21,570 bases of DNA, from positions 1 to 21,570 of the IMG/VR virus record IMGVR_UViG_3300010392_000384; one strand, written 5' to 3'. Position 1 is the first letter of the stretch. Every line of letters begins with the position of its first letter. The stretch comes from a virus. Both the position numbers and the translations under genes were made by a program. This document shows, one piece after another, positions 1 to 6,167 of this stretch. The notes beneath the pieces are model-generated. The model ran no database searches. It saw nothing but the letters and a program-made list of their open reading frames with translations, and was not told where the DNA came from.

Positions 1-15
1 AAGTCGTTATCCCAC

Positions 16-273
16 TTAGACGGGTAGGATCTGGGCTCCGCTCCAGTACACCACAGCAAAGCAGATAGCGCTGTACAGTAAGCGATAGTTTGCGTCAGCT
101 TCATTGTATGCCTTTTGAAATGGGGTTGGTTCTTTATCACCTTTGATCATGCGACGCTTATCGAGCCACACAGTAAAGTAGAGCGCCACTACCAGCCAGA
201 TCAGCAAGACAGCCATATTGAACAGGCTGGGCAGATAAGCTGGGGCGCTTAGGTATTGAATAGCTTCATTCAT
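16..273 (-). CDS. Small two-span membrane protein downstream of cro-like gene
   Basis: An 85-residue protein that I do not recognise. Two hydrophobic stretches are visible, about residues 17-37 (rich in L, V, W) and 64-83, separated by a charged, lysine-rich loop. An inner-membrane hairpin protein is therefore likely. It starts with ATG at 273 inside an ATGA overlap with the stop of the upstream cro-like gene, so the two are translationally coupled and probably made together. A GGAGAGAG stretch lies just upstream. Size and topology would fit a holin, a superinfection-exclusion protein or another small phage membrane protein, but no motif decides between these. The gene ends 15 bases from the window edge, so the operon may continue to the left. 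Confidence 0.7.
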   Translation of the reverse strand: MNEAIQYLSAPAYLPSLFNMAVLLIWLVVALYFTVWLDKRRMIKGDKEPTPFQKAYNEADANYRLLYSAICFAVVYWSGAQILPV

Positions 274-536
274 GAAAACTCTCTCCGCTTTTTACCTTTG
301 ATTAAATTGATACTACACTCGTGAAACACCTGTTCAGGCCTTATCTTGCCGTACCACTCATGCGGCAGCCTCACAAAGCTGATCTTCTTTGCCTTGCGGT
401 CAATTCTGATAACACTCGGGCGAAGATTGTCCTTCTGCCACAAGGCTTGGCGCGTAGATCCAAACGCATCAGCCACCTCATGCTGCTTCAATCCGTACAG
501 AAACCGAAACTCATCTAATTTTAATTCTTCAACCAT
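270..536 (-). CDS. Cro-like helix-turn-helix regulator
   Basis: An 88-residue protein with a single helix-turn-helix near residues 18-37 (KQHEVADAFGSTRQALWQ). A basic, beta-strand-like stretch (IRIDRKAKKISFVRL) follows. This is the order seen in lambda Cro: helix, HTH with a Q..VA..FG...QA core, then a short beta strand. It probably binds operators in the 537-626 control region and represses the early promoters there. The ATG at 536 is preceded by AAGG with normal spacing. The C-terminal 25 residues are basic (KGKKRRE) and longer than in lambda Cro. The gene runs divergently from the plus-strand early operon and is coupled to a membrane-protein gene. The DNA-binding fold is well supported. 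Calling it Cro rather than another small HTH regulator rests on size and layout. Confidence 0.72.
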   Translation of the reverse strand: MVEELKLDEFRFLYGLKQHEVADAFGSTRQALWQKDNLRPSVIRIDRKAKKISFVRLPHEWYGKIRPEQVFHECSINLIKGKKRREFS

Positions 537-626
537 CTTCCAACCTTTACGATAAAATGAAAGTATTCCTTGACTACGGAAAGTATACTACATAGACTTG
601 TTATCAACAAATCAGGAGGAATGGAT
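537..626. promoter_or_regulatory. Divergent early control region with overlapping promoters and repeat operators
   Basis: The 90-bp gap between the divergent cro-like gene and the early operon. For the plus strand, TTGACT (570-575) and TAGACT (593-598) are 17 bases apart. For the minus strand, TTGTTG (complement of 605-610) and TATACT (complement of 582-587) are also 17 bases apart. The two candidate promoters overlap, so polymerases would compete. The 8-mer GAAAGTAT occurs twice in direct orientation, at 559-566 and 579-586, which is 20 bases or about two helical turns apart. The second copy overlaps the minus-strand -10 element and the palindrome AGTATACT (582-589). These are plausible operator half-sites for the Cro-like protein. 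Positions are read from sequence; promoter activity is inferred. Confidence 0.5.
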
Positions 627-830
627 ATGAGTACGTTTATTTTAATTATTACTATTTATTCAAGTAGCGTTGGCGGTATGGGCCTTAAGTCAACGTCTGA
701 ATCAATATCGGTAACTCAGGTTGGTCCGTTTGCCACAAAAAAGCATTGCCTGAATGCTGGCAATGCGTGGCTCAGAGAGTCCAAGAGGATTGGTGGCAAA
801 AGGTCAGCGCTTTGCGTTCAGTCAAAATAG
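627..830 (+). CDS. Small exported protein with two cysteines
   Basis: A 67-residue protein with a short hydrophobic N-terminus (FILIITIYSSSVGGMG) that could be a signal peptide or a membrane anchor. A small domain with cysteines at about residues 41 and 63 and an aromatic/Ala pattern (HCLNAGNAWL) follows. Small phage proteins with a leader, two Cys and a similar C..AG.AW pattern are common and uncharacterised; a disulfide-bonded periplasmic micro-domain is a reasonable inference. The start is set at ATG 627 because AGGAGGA (614-620) lies 6 bases upstream; in-frame starts further upstream would overlap or precede this ribosome binding site. It is the first gene of the plus-strand early operon. 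Function unknown. Confidence 0.65.
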   Translation: MSTFILIITIYSSSVGGMGLKSTSESISVTQVGPFATKKHCLNAGNAWLRESKRIGGKRSALCVQSK

Positions 831-849
831 GATAACGGAGTAGTGGACA

Positions 850-1041
850 ATGAACAGAGACTACGCATTCAAGATGCGCACAAAAGCAATGGCGACAAGA
901 ATCACGAAGCCAGCACAGGTGGAAGTTCCAGTCGGCACGCAAAAGCTATTGGAGCACGTAAAAGCCCGCTCAGTGGTTATTGCTCAGGAAATAACTGCAA
1001 CAATCAATGCTCCTGTTCGCGTACAGCAGAAGCTATGTTAA
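850..1041 (+). CDS. Small basic protein, probably frame-split
   Basis: A 63-residue basic protein (NRDYAFKMRTKAMATRITKP at the N-terminus), starting with ATG 850 about 9 bases after CGGAG (836-840). I do not recognise the family. Its stop at 1039-1041 lies just before a stretch read in another frame (1035-1082) that looks like a natural C-terminus, with an acidic [16 protein letters not shown] tail. That frame runs exactly into the ATGA overlap with the ERF gene. The full gene may therefore be 850-1082 with a frame change near 1020-1040, caused by a real mutation, a sequencing indel or recoding. No classic X-XXY-YYZ slippery heptamer is visible there. Alternatively this is simply a 63-aa gene followed by a very short ORF. 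Confidence 0.5.
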   Translation: MNRDYAFKMRTKAMATRITKPAQVEVPVGTQKLLEHVKARSVVIAQEITATINAPVRVQQKLC

Positions 1042-1082
1042 ATGATGATGATGCGTTTAAGGAATTGTGGGGGAAGATATGA
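1035..1082 (+). other. Short reading frame, likely displaced C-terminus of the 850 gene
   Basis: Fifteen codons starting with ATG 1035 ([14 protein letters not shown] after the Met), ending with TGA at 1080-1082. The stop overlaps the ATG of the ERF gene as ATGA, the arrangement used elsewhere in this operon for real gene junctions. The ATG itself overlaps the end of the preceding gene (CTATGTTAA), which would allow re-initiation. Amino-acid use looks coding here, whereas the same frame further upstream (843-1030) looks like an out-of-frame shadow rich in Ser, Cys and Asn. Confidence 0.4.
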
Positions 1083-1876
1083 GCGAAACTAAAAACATTT
1101 ACCAGCGCATTAATGCGGTTATGAAAGAAGTGCAGTATGTTCAAAAAGATGCTGCGGTTACTGGTGGCGGACAAAACTACAAAGCTGTAACTCATGATCA
1201 GGTTGTCAGTGTTGCGCGCGCCTCACTTGTGGAAAACGGCATTGTGACTTACCCGGAGCAAATAAGCGGTGAATTTCTTACGATGCGAGATATGAACGCT
1301 CAGCCAAACCCCGTCAAGATGGGCTTGTATTCCGGAAAGTATAACATCCACTTTGTAAACGTTGATAATGGCGAGGATCGAATCACAGTTTCTGTGGAAG
1401 CTCACGCAAACGACAACGGCGACAAAGCACCGGGCAAAGCTCTTACATATGCAACCAAGTCAGCAATGCTTAAAGTGCTTAATCTTGAAACCGGAGAGAA
1501 CGACGAAAGCCGATCCGCTGAGCCAGTTCACTATACCGAGATGCAAAAAGACCAGTTTGATGACCTGCTGGCCAATGATAATGCGGTAGGCATTGTTTGT
1601 TTTGCTCAATCGGTTGGCCCAGATGTTATGACAGCTCTTAATGGCTCCTTCGAGAAAGGCAAGATTTCAGCCGGAAAGCAAAAGCTTAAAGAGCTTACCG
1701 CAGAAGGCTGGGAGATTATCGATGATACGGCCATGCAAATATCACATCTAATTGATGCTGAGGATGTTGCCGTGCTGGAAATTACCGAAGAGCTTACGCC
1801 TAGCGAAAAGAAACTTGTTTCAGGCAAGCTGACCCAAAAAGAAATTGAATTTATCCGAAAAGCTAAGGAGTTGTAA
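1079..1876 (+). CDS. erf: ERF-family single-strand annealing recombinase
   Basis: A 265-residue protein of the ERF superfamily (named after P22 Essential Recombination Function). These proteins anneal complementary single strands during phage recombination and, in P22, circularise the injected genome. The family core covers about residues 1-145: an N-terminal helix ([12 protein letters not shown]), the [10 protein letters not shown]...L...GI block, a beta-rich middle, and the conserved [19 protein letters not shown] segment followed by an acidic GEND. The C-terminal 120 residues are helical and variable; the extreme C-terminus ([21 protein letters not shown]) is probably a protein-interaction tail. 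ATG 1079 is chosen because GGGGGAAG precedes it and it overlaps the previous stop as ATGA; the in-frame GTG at 1067 has poor spacing. The next gene is SSB, the usual partner of such annealing proteins. No exonuclease gene is visible beside it. Confidence 0.9.
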   Translation: MSETKNIYQRINAVMKEVQYVQKDAAVTGGGQNYKAVTHDQVVSVARASLVENGIVTYPEQISGEFLTMRDMNAQPNPVKMGLYSGKYNIHFVNVDNGEDRITVSVEAHANDNGDKAPGKALTYATKSAMLKVLNLETGENDESRSAEPVHYTEMQKDQFDDLLANDNAVGIVCFAQSVGPDVMTALNGSFEKGKISAGKQKLKELTAEGWEIIDDTAMQISHLIDAEDVAVLEITEELTPSEKKLVSGKLTQKEIEFIRKAKEL

Positions 1877-1878
1877 AA

Positions 1879-2304
1879 ATGGCTAGAGGTGTAAATAAGG
1901 CGATCATTGTTGGCAATTGCTGCGATGACCCTCAAACTAAATATCTACCATCTGGAAGCGCTGTCACCAATATCAGTGTTGCAACTAACGAGTCGTGGAC
2001 TGACAAACAAAGCGGGCAAAAACAAGAGCGCACAGAATTTCATCGCATTGTGTTCTTTAGCCGCTTAGCTGAGATTGCCGGCGAATATCTGCGCAAAGGC
2101 TCACAGGTTTATATTGAGGGCAAGCTGCAAACACGAAAGTGGCAGGATCAGTCTGGGGCTGATAGATATTCCACTGAAATTGTGGCCAGTGAAATGCAGA
2201 TGCTGGGCAGCAAGCAGGATAATCAGCAACAGCCACAACAGGCTCCGCAACAGCCTGCACCGCAGCCACAAGGTTTTGACGACCCGGACTCGATTCCGTT
2301 CTGA
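1879..2304 (+). CDS. ssb: Single-stranded DNA-binding protein
   Basis: A 141-residue SSB. The N-terminal OB-fold (about residues 1-108) shows the bacterial-type pattern: [69 protein letters not shown] Gln/Pro-rich disordered linker (about 113-131) and the acidic tip DDPDSIPF follow; the tip is the interaction peptide that recruits replication and recombination enzymes. It coats single strands during replication and ERF-mediated annealing. AAGGAG at the end of the ERF gene is its ribosome binding site, and only 2 bases separate the genes. Length is slightly below the 178 residues of E. coli SSB because the linker is short. Identification is secure. Confidence 0.97.
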   Translation: MARGVNKAIIVGNCCDDPQTKYLPSGSAVTNISVATNESWTDKQSGQKQERTEFHRIVFFSRLAEIAGEYLRKGSQVYIEGKLQTRKWQDQSGADRYSTEIVASEMQMLGSKQDNQQQPQQAPQQPAPQPQGFDDPDSIPF

Positions 2305-2312
2305 GGTGCATC

Positions 2313-2570
2313 ATGACACAAAACGAAAAAGACCTTATGGCGCTTAACAAGCAAATATCAGAGCTGGAAAAAACCATTGATGATAACGACATTAAAGCGC
2401 TAATGATTAATCGTAAGCTGAAGCCGCTTTATTGGGAAAGAAAGATCCTTAAGAAAAAGATTCGGTCTGAAAAGGCCGAGCTTAAAATGCAGGTGGCTTT
2501 ATTTACTAAACACCCTCAACTAAAGAGGTTTTCACAATATGTGCCAAGAGAAGGAGTGCTCCAAAATTAA
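2313..2570 (+). CDS. Small charged coiled-coil protein
   Basis: An 85-residue protein dominated by charged helix (residues 1-70, for example LNKQISELEKTIDDN and ERKILKKKIRSEKAEL), suggesting a coiled-coil or helical hairpin. No membrane segment is seen. ATG 2313 follows GAGGTG with good spacing, 8 bases after the SSB stop, so it is part of the ERF-SSB operon. The 3' end overlaps the start of the next small gene by 32 bases in another frame. No family recognised; a role with the recombination proteins is only suggested by position. Confidence 0.7.
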   Translation: MTQNEKDLMALNKQISELEKTIDDNDIKALMINRKLKPLYWERKILKKKIRSEKAELKMQVALFTKHPQLKRFSQYVPREGVLQN

Positions 2571-2700
2571 GCTTTTGCAAAAAGTTGTACTTACGTTTTG
2601 GATAATTGTTCTTATAGGTGGATTAATTATGTTGCCGGGTTGCGCTACGCAATGTGTAGAGCCTGTTAGGCAATTAGATGATATTACTGGATATGCTTAA
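2539..2700 (+). CDS. Tiny lipoprotein, possible outer-membrane spanin-like
   Basis: A 53-residue protein with a lipoprotein-type leader: charged N-region (CQEKECSKIK), hydrophobic core (VVLTFWIIVLIGGLIM) and the lipobox-like LPGC ending at Cys35. The mature part would be only 19 residues, with a second Cys four residues on (CATQCVEP). Size, a start nested in the preceding gene and a mature CxxxC..P motif recall Rz1-type outer-membrane spanins. However, the overlapping partner is not a recognisable Rz-type inner-membrane subunit, so this is tentative. Proline at the -2 lipobox position is uncommon but tolerated in some lipoproteins. A weak AGAGG lies about 11 bases before ATG 2539. The TAA overlaps the next ATG as TAATG, supporting that this frame is translated. 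Confidence 0.65.
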   Translation: MCQEKECSKIKLLQKVVLTFWIIVLIGGLIMLPGCATQCVEPVRQLDDITGYA

Positions 2701-2885
2701 TGAATAAATATCAAATTATATTTAATGAGCGCTGGCCGCTTAGTGCCAACGCAATGGATTGCTTTGAGTTTCACATTGAGGGTGGCTTTGTTTGGACTTA
2801 TGACGAAAATGGCGACCCTGTAAATGTAATAAAAGCTGATTTTGTTGATTTTATTTGTCGAATAAAAGGCAAGGAAGGAAAATAA
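2700..2885 (+). CDS. Small acidic protein of unknown function
   Basis: A 61-residue protein, aromatic and acidic in the middle (FEFHIEGGFVWTYDENGDP), with a lysine-rich end (RIKGKEGK). The ATG at 2700 shares a base with the preceding TAA (TAATG), so it is translationally coupled to the lipoprotein gene. Its 3' end supplies the AAGGAAGGA ribosome binding site of the next gene, 2 bases downstream. A compact beta-rich domain is plausible from the alternating hydrophobics. No family recognised. Confidence 0.62.
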   Translation: MNKYQIIFNERWPLSANAMDCFEFHIEGGFVWTYDENGDPVNVIKADFVDFICRIKGKEGK

Positions 2886-2887
2886 AA

Positions 2888-3238
2888 ATGGAAGAACTAA
2901 AACTGTTAATTAAAATGGTTGCCGACTTGCCGCAAATGGCTTTGTGGGTAGCGCTTGGGTATTTTGTTTATAAGGTCGCGGTTATCGGATCTATTTACGG
3001 GTTGGCTCGGTTTTTTATTGACAAGCTGCACAGTTGGCTTGTGACACCAAAAGAAAAACTTGTCGAGGTTAAATATGAGATTGGCCCGTATTTTTTAGGC
3101 TCCCACTCCATGAGTGATTTAAAAAGGGCTCTCGCAACAGCCAATGAGAAGGTGGGCGGCAAAGAAAGTTATCACCTTCATCGCAACGCCATTCAATTCA
3201 TGATCGATGCTATCAACGAAAAAGAAAAGCGGCCATAA
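2888..3238 (+). CDS. Membrane-anchored protein, last gene of early operon
   Basis: A 116-residue protein with one long hydrophobic region at about residues 16-45 (LPQMALWVALGYFVYKVAVI and on), which could be one long or two short membrane spans. A soluble, mixed-charge C-terminal part of about 70 residues follows. ATG 2888 is preceded by AAGGAAGGA at ideal spacing, so longer in-frame versions are not needed. It is the last gene before the terminators, and its final codons (KEKRP and stop) lie within the minus-strand terminator hairpin. Holin-like or exclusion functions are possible from topology and position. The long soluble tail argues against a simple holin. Confidence 0.7.
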   Translation: MEELKLLIKMVADLPQMALWVALGYFVYKVAVIGSIYGLARFFIDKLHSWLVTPKEKLVEVKYEIGPYFLGSHSMSDLKRALATANEKVGGKESYHLHRNAIQFMIDAINEKEKRP

Positions 3239-3246
3239 AGACCGCT
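3219..3246 (-). terminator. Intrinsic terminator of the minus-strand virion operon
   Basis: Read on the minus strand, AGCGGTC (3246-3240), a 5-base UUUAU loop and GGCCGCT (3234-3228) form a 7-bp stem with one G-U pair. UUUUCUUUUU follows immediately (3228-3219). This is a canonical rho-independent terminator lying 41 bases past the last late gene and inside the 3' end of the opposing early gene. Confidence 0.75.
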
Positions 3247-3264
3247 AACCCTTCCCCTTAGCTT

Positions 3265-3288
3265 AGCCCCTTGGTCGGGGCTTTTTTT
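3265..3288 (+). terminator. Intrinsic terminator of the plus-strand early operon
   Basis: AGCCCC (3265-3270), loop TTGGTC and GGGGCT (3277-3282), followed by a run of T to 3288. The GC-rich 6-bp stem with a seven-T tract is a textbook rho-independent terminator, 26 bases after the last early gene. It overlaps the stop codon of the opposing 67-aa gene. On the minus strand the hairpin lacks a U-tract, so it serves only the early operon. Confidence 0.88.
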
Positions 3289-3490
3289 ATTCTTGGTACG
3301 GCAAAATATTATTGGCGTTGTCTTCTAAAAAATCAGCCAACAATGGACAGCATTTAATTTCATGTTTGCTTGCGGTAAATGGACACCAGCCTAAGCCAGT
3401 GATGTTTTTTTCTAAATCGACGCGAGAATTATCCGGTAAAGAATATCGTGCCGGGCCTCTGTAAACTTGCTCGTAATTTGTTTCAATCAT
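3287..3490 (-). CDS. Small protein ending the virion operon
   Basis: A 67-residue acidic protein with three cysteines in its C-terminal half (W-C-P-F ... K-C-C-P-L-L). Its ATG shares a base with the stop of the upstream tailspike-domain gene (TAATG), so it is translationally coupled to it. The stop lies in the T-tract of the opposing terminator. Coupling to a receptor-binding protein gene suggests a small accessory factor or chaperone for that protein, but no family is recognised and nothing in the sequence proves it. Confidence 0.62.
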   Translation of the reverse strand: MIETNYEQVYRGPARYSLPDNSRVDLEKNITGLGWCPFTASKHEIKCCPLLADFLEDNANNILPYQE

Positions 3491-4494
3491 TATGCCACCT
3501 TAACTGCGGGTACTGTTCCGTGAAGTCCGGACTGAGCCTCTGCTGCGGCTTTCATAAGCCATGATCCGGTTAGTGCTACCGCTGGGGCTCCAGCCGTTAC
3601 TGCGCCGCCTGCGGTTGGGATATAAAGTCTGGCAGCCCTTAATACAGAGCCAGCCAAAACCGTGTTGGCCACAATCGCAGTATTTGCTGTGCCGTGTGAT
3701 AAAATTTGGTCAAGCTCCGCAGCTTGCACACCACCAAAACTCACTGTTCGAGGGTTAAGACCCTCAAAGTTCATTTCAGTTGCCGAGGTCATGGCGATGT
3801 TTGCACTGGATCCAGTTTGACCGGGCGCAAAGTGGAATACAACACGGCGCCCCACAGCGCTATCGCCATCTGAGCCTGCAATGACAATGCCGTCATCATG
3901 ACCGCGATTGGTTGGCGCAATAGGCTCTTGTCTAAACGTGGTGCCGTCATATCGAAACTGAACACGAGTGTCAGGGTTTAGGCCGCCAATCACGTTGAAG
4001 TCAGTCTGAACAGGATCTAAGCCTGGAAACTGAATCGTTACTGACGTAGATGTATTTGTCGCAGCGGGGCGAAAGTTTACAACCTGACCTGGAACATATT
4101 CAGTTGGCAGCGGGCCGGATACAGGCGTTAATATCATGGCATTAGCCGAGCCTGAATCCGTGTATAATGTGTTTAGTACGTCACCAGCATTAACAACGCT
4201 GGTCTGTTTGTAGATTTGCGAGCCGCCAGAGTCTTGGATGGTTAGCGAGTAGTTTCCAGCAACCTCTAACGCTACTGGCGAGCCGTTAAGCTGCGGATTG
4301 CCACCAGCATTGGTTCGAATGGGCTGAGCAATAGGGGCAAGCGTACCGTTCTCCTGGCGAGCTTGAACTTGCTTTCTATTAGCTGGAACCGTTGGGTCTA
4401 CATCAGGATTCCCAATAAATATTTGAGCATTACTAACAGGGTCACCGTTTGCAGGTCGGGTGATCGTTAATATTGGATTAGTGACAATTCCCAT
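3490..4494 (-). CDS. Tailspike-like protein with P22 gp9 head-binding domain
   Basis: A 334-residue protein. Residues about 15-105 match the P22 tailspike head-binding domain, the trimeric beta domain that docks the spike on the gp4/gp10 tail hub: NAQIFIGNPDVDP..PANR..V, a QPI.TNAGGNPQLNG stretch, then SLTIQDSGGSQIY. In P22 the equivalent positions read NGKIYIGQIDTDPVNPANQ and QPLIINAAGK. The rest (about 110-334) is beta-rich and Ala/Gly-rich at the end, with no visible parallel beta-helix repeats, and is half the length of the 666-residue P22 spike. It may therefore be a short receptor-binding protein or an adaptor that carries another protein. It lies at the end of the virion operon, as gene 9 does late in P22, 2 bases after the gp16-like gene. 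Confidence 0.85.
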   Translation of the reverse strand: MGIVTNPILTITRPANGDPVSNAQIFIGNPDVDPTVPANRKQVQARQENGTLAPIAQPIRTNAGGNPQLNGSPVALEVAGNYSLTIQDSGGSQIYKQTSVVNAGDVLNTLYTDSGSANAMILTPVSGPLPTEYVPGQVVNFRPAATNTSTSVTIQFPGLDPVQTDFNVIGGLNPDTRVQFRYDGTTFRQEPIAPTNRGHDDGIVIAGSDGDSAVGRRVVFHFAPGQTGSSANIAMTSATEMNFEGLNPRTVSFGGVQAAELDQILSHGTANTAIVANTVLAGSVLRAARLYIPTAGGAVTAGAPAVALTGSWLMKAAAEAQSGLHGTVPAVKVA

Positions 4495-4496
4495 GG

Positions 4497-6167
4497 TTAT
4501 CGCCTTAAAAATGCTTCAATGGACTTAATGGCATTCTCTTCGTTGATGCCGCGTATATTGTCGATGGCACCGCCTAGAATACTGGTTGTAAGCTCTCCGG
4601 TATCACCTCTGGCTAGTGCGGCACCTCTCCGGGCTATTTGTTCACCTTGGCCTTTTAATGATGTTCTGGCCGCAGCGCCGAACACTTTATCCAGCTCATC
4701 AGCGAACAGAACTTGTGACAGGATGTCGTCGCTAAACTCACCGCCAGTATTCCTAGCCACCTTCTCAAGCTCATCAATGGAGTCAATCAGATTAACCCGT
4801 GACTGAGCATTACTCAGAGTACGCCTAAGTGTTGTGCCAAGTGCCTTGTCAGAATTAGGGCCAAAGAAATCCAGCTTAGTTCCCGCCGCCGTCTGTAGAT
4901 TGCCCAAAGCATTTATCGTCTCCGCGTACACAGTGTTAGCTTCGTTATAAGCCGGGAATGTGCTGTCTAAAGCACCATCAAGGCCTGTTCTAAATTCTTT
5001 CAACGCGCCCTCGGCTTGACCGCCCAAGCCTGTTTTGGTTTTGCCAAACGTCACATTGTTGTCGATGATCTTTTTCATGTTGTGCACGGTCAGTGCGTCA
5101 GGCTGCTTGCGGGATAGGCGCGACATCTGCCGAACAACTTCCTTCATTGGCCCGCGATCACCAGGAGCTAATACCGAGTCATCAAAGTTAGGCTTAAAGC
5201 CACCTTTACCATCATCAACAAGTCTTACACCAAGCTCTTGAAGCTTTTCACCAAACTGGGCGACAGGCTCGCCAATATCTACAGCTTGACCCTTTAAAGA
5301 TTGCGCAGCAGCATCAACAGCCTTGCCAGCCTCTCTGTTAGTGCTTTTAACGTGCTTTACGCGCTCAAGAAGGGATTGGCCTGCAATGTCAGTAGGTCGG
5401 TTTAAAGACGCAAACCTGGCGTTCTCACGGCCCTTCTTAAGGACATTGACCATCTCCAGCATCTTGTCACGATCTACGCGTGTAGAGCCTTTAGCGGCAG
5501 CTAGAACGCTTTCATCAAAACCCTGCTTGGCAGCCTCAGTAAAAAGCTTATCGCCCTCAACGCGGCCAGCAGAGTTAACAATATATTTACCAACCTCAAC
5601 ATTGCCGGGTTCAGCCTTAATCTTTTCAGCTATCTTCTGCTTAGTAGGGCTTTGGGGGATGGCCTGTTTAATTCGATCGATCGCTGTCGGCTGCTGTCCT
5701 GGCACCTTGGTTATTGGTGTGCCAGTGGTAAGCAAATCTCCCGCAAGCTCAAAGGCATCGTCGCCACCCCTTGAGAGTGCGGCAATAGGCGGAGCAGGAG
5801 CGGAAAACTCACCCGCCATGCCTGCAACTTGCCTTACCGTCGGATCTTCCACAAAGCCGCCCGCCGTAGCAGGGGCAAGGGCTTCAGTAACAGAGGGTAT
5901 TTGTGCGTCAGCTCCAGCTAATTGCAAAGCAGCGTTAACAGGGCTTGCGGCAAAATCAACCAAGCCAGCAACGCCTCGGTTTACACCGGCAGCAAACTCA
6001 AGACCAACATCTGCGGCCTGACCTAGCAGGGATGGATCTTCTGTCGGGGGTGGCGCATCATCAAACTGACCACCCTGAATCGCTTGGGCAAGTTGACGCG
6101 CAGCAGCCGTATCACCAGCCGCATCAGCGTTTCTCAGTGCGTCTTCTAACTGCTCTCTAGTTGCCAT
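4497..6167 (-). CDS. Injection (ejection) protein, P22 gp16-like position
   Basis: A 556-residue, mostly helical Ala-rich protein. It begins with an amphipathic repeat (about 3-35, ALRNADAAGDTAAARQLAQA), a motif found at the N-terminus of many phage internal proteins. A Gly/Ala-rich hydrophobic stretch (about 55-95) that could insert in membranes follows, then long helical segments with an acidic/basic pattern. Size and place between the gp20-like and tailspike-domain genes match P22 gp16 (609 residues), which leaves the virion with the DNA and helps it cross the inner membrane. ATG 6167 overlaps the upstream gene by 11 bases. Assignment rests on composition and gene order more than on a specific motif. 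Confidence 0.7.
   Translation of the reverse strand: MATREQLEDALRNADAAGDTAAARQLAQAIQGGQFDDAPPPTEDPSLLGQAADVGLEFAAGVNRGVAGLVDFAASPVNAALQLAGADAQIPSVTEALAPATAGGFVEDPTVRQVAGMAGEFSAPAPPIAALSRGGDDAFELAGDLLTTGTPITKVPGQQPTAIDRIKQAIPQSPTKQKIAEKIKAEPGNVEVGKYIVNSAGRVEGDKLFTEAAKQGFDESVLAAAKGSTRVDRDKMLEMVNVLKKGRENARFASLNRPTDIAGQSLLERVKHVKSTNREAGKAVDAAAQSLKGQAVDIGEPVAQFGEKLQELGVRLVDDGKGGFKPNFDDSVLAPGDRGPMKEVVRQMSRLSRKQPDALTVHNMKKIIDNNVTFGKTKTGLGGQAEGALKEFRTGLDGALDSTFPAYNEANTVYAETINALGNLQTAAGTKLDFFGPNSDKALGTTLRRTLSNAQSRVNLIDSIDELEKVARNTGGEFSDDILSQVLFADELDKVFGAAARTSLKGQGEQIARRGAALARGDTGELTTSILGGAIDNIRGINEENAIKSIEAFLRR

Noticed and set aside
843-1034. GTG-initiated frame upstream of the [14 protein letters not shown] tail
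   Set aside because: The part before about 1030 is Ser/Cys/Asn-rich and looks like a shadow of the 850 frame. The GTG is only 3 bases from the GGAG. Only the tail of this frame looks coding.
1042-1053. Run of four ATG triplets as a possible unstable repeat
   Set aside because: Four copies of a trinucleotide is too short to suggest phase variation, and changes would not alter the frame.
1067-1078. GTG start for the ERF gene
   Set aside because: AAGGA is only 3 bases away. ATG 1079 has GGGGGAAG before it and overlaps the upstream stop as ATGA.
5323-6021. Plus-strand open frame of 232 codons opposite the gp16-like gene
   Set aside because: Ser/Ala/Pro-rich composition typical of an antisense shadow of an Ala-rich helical gene. 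No start signal and no gene neighbours on that strand.
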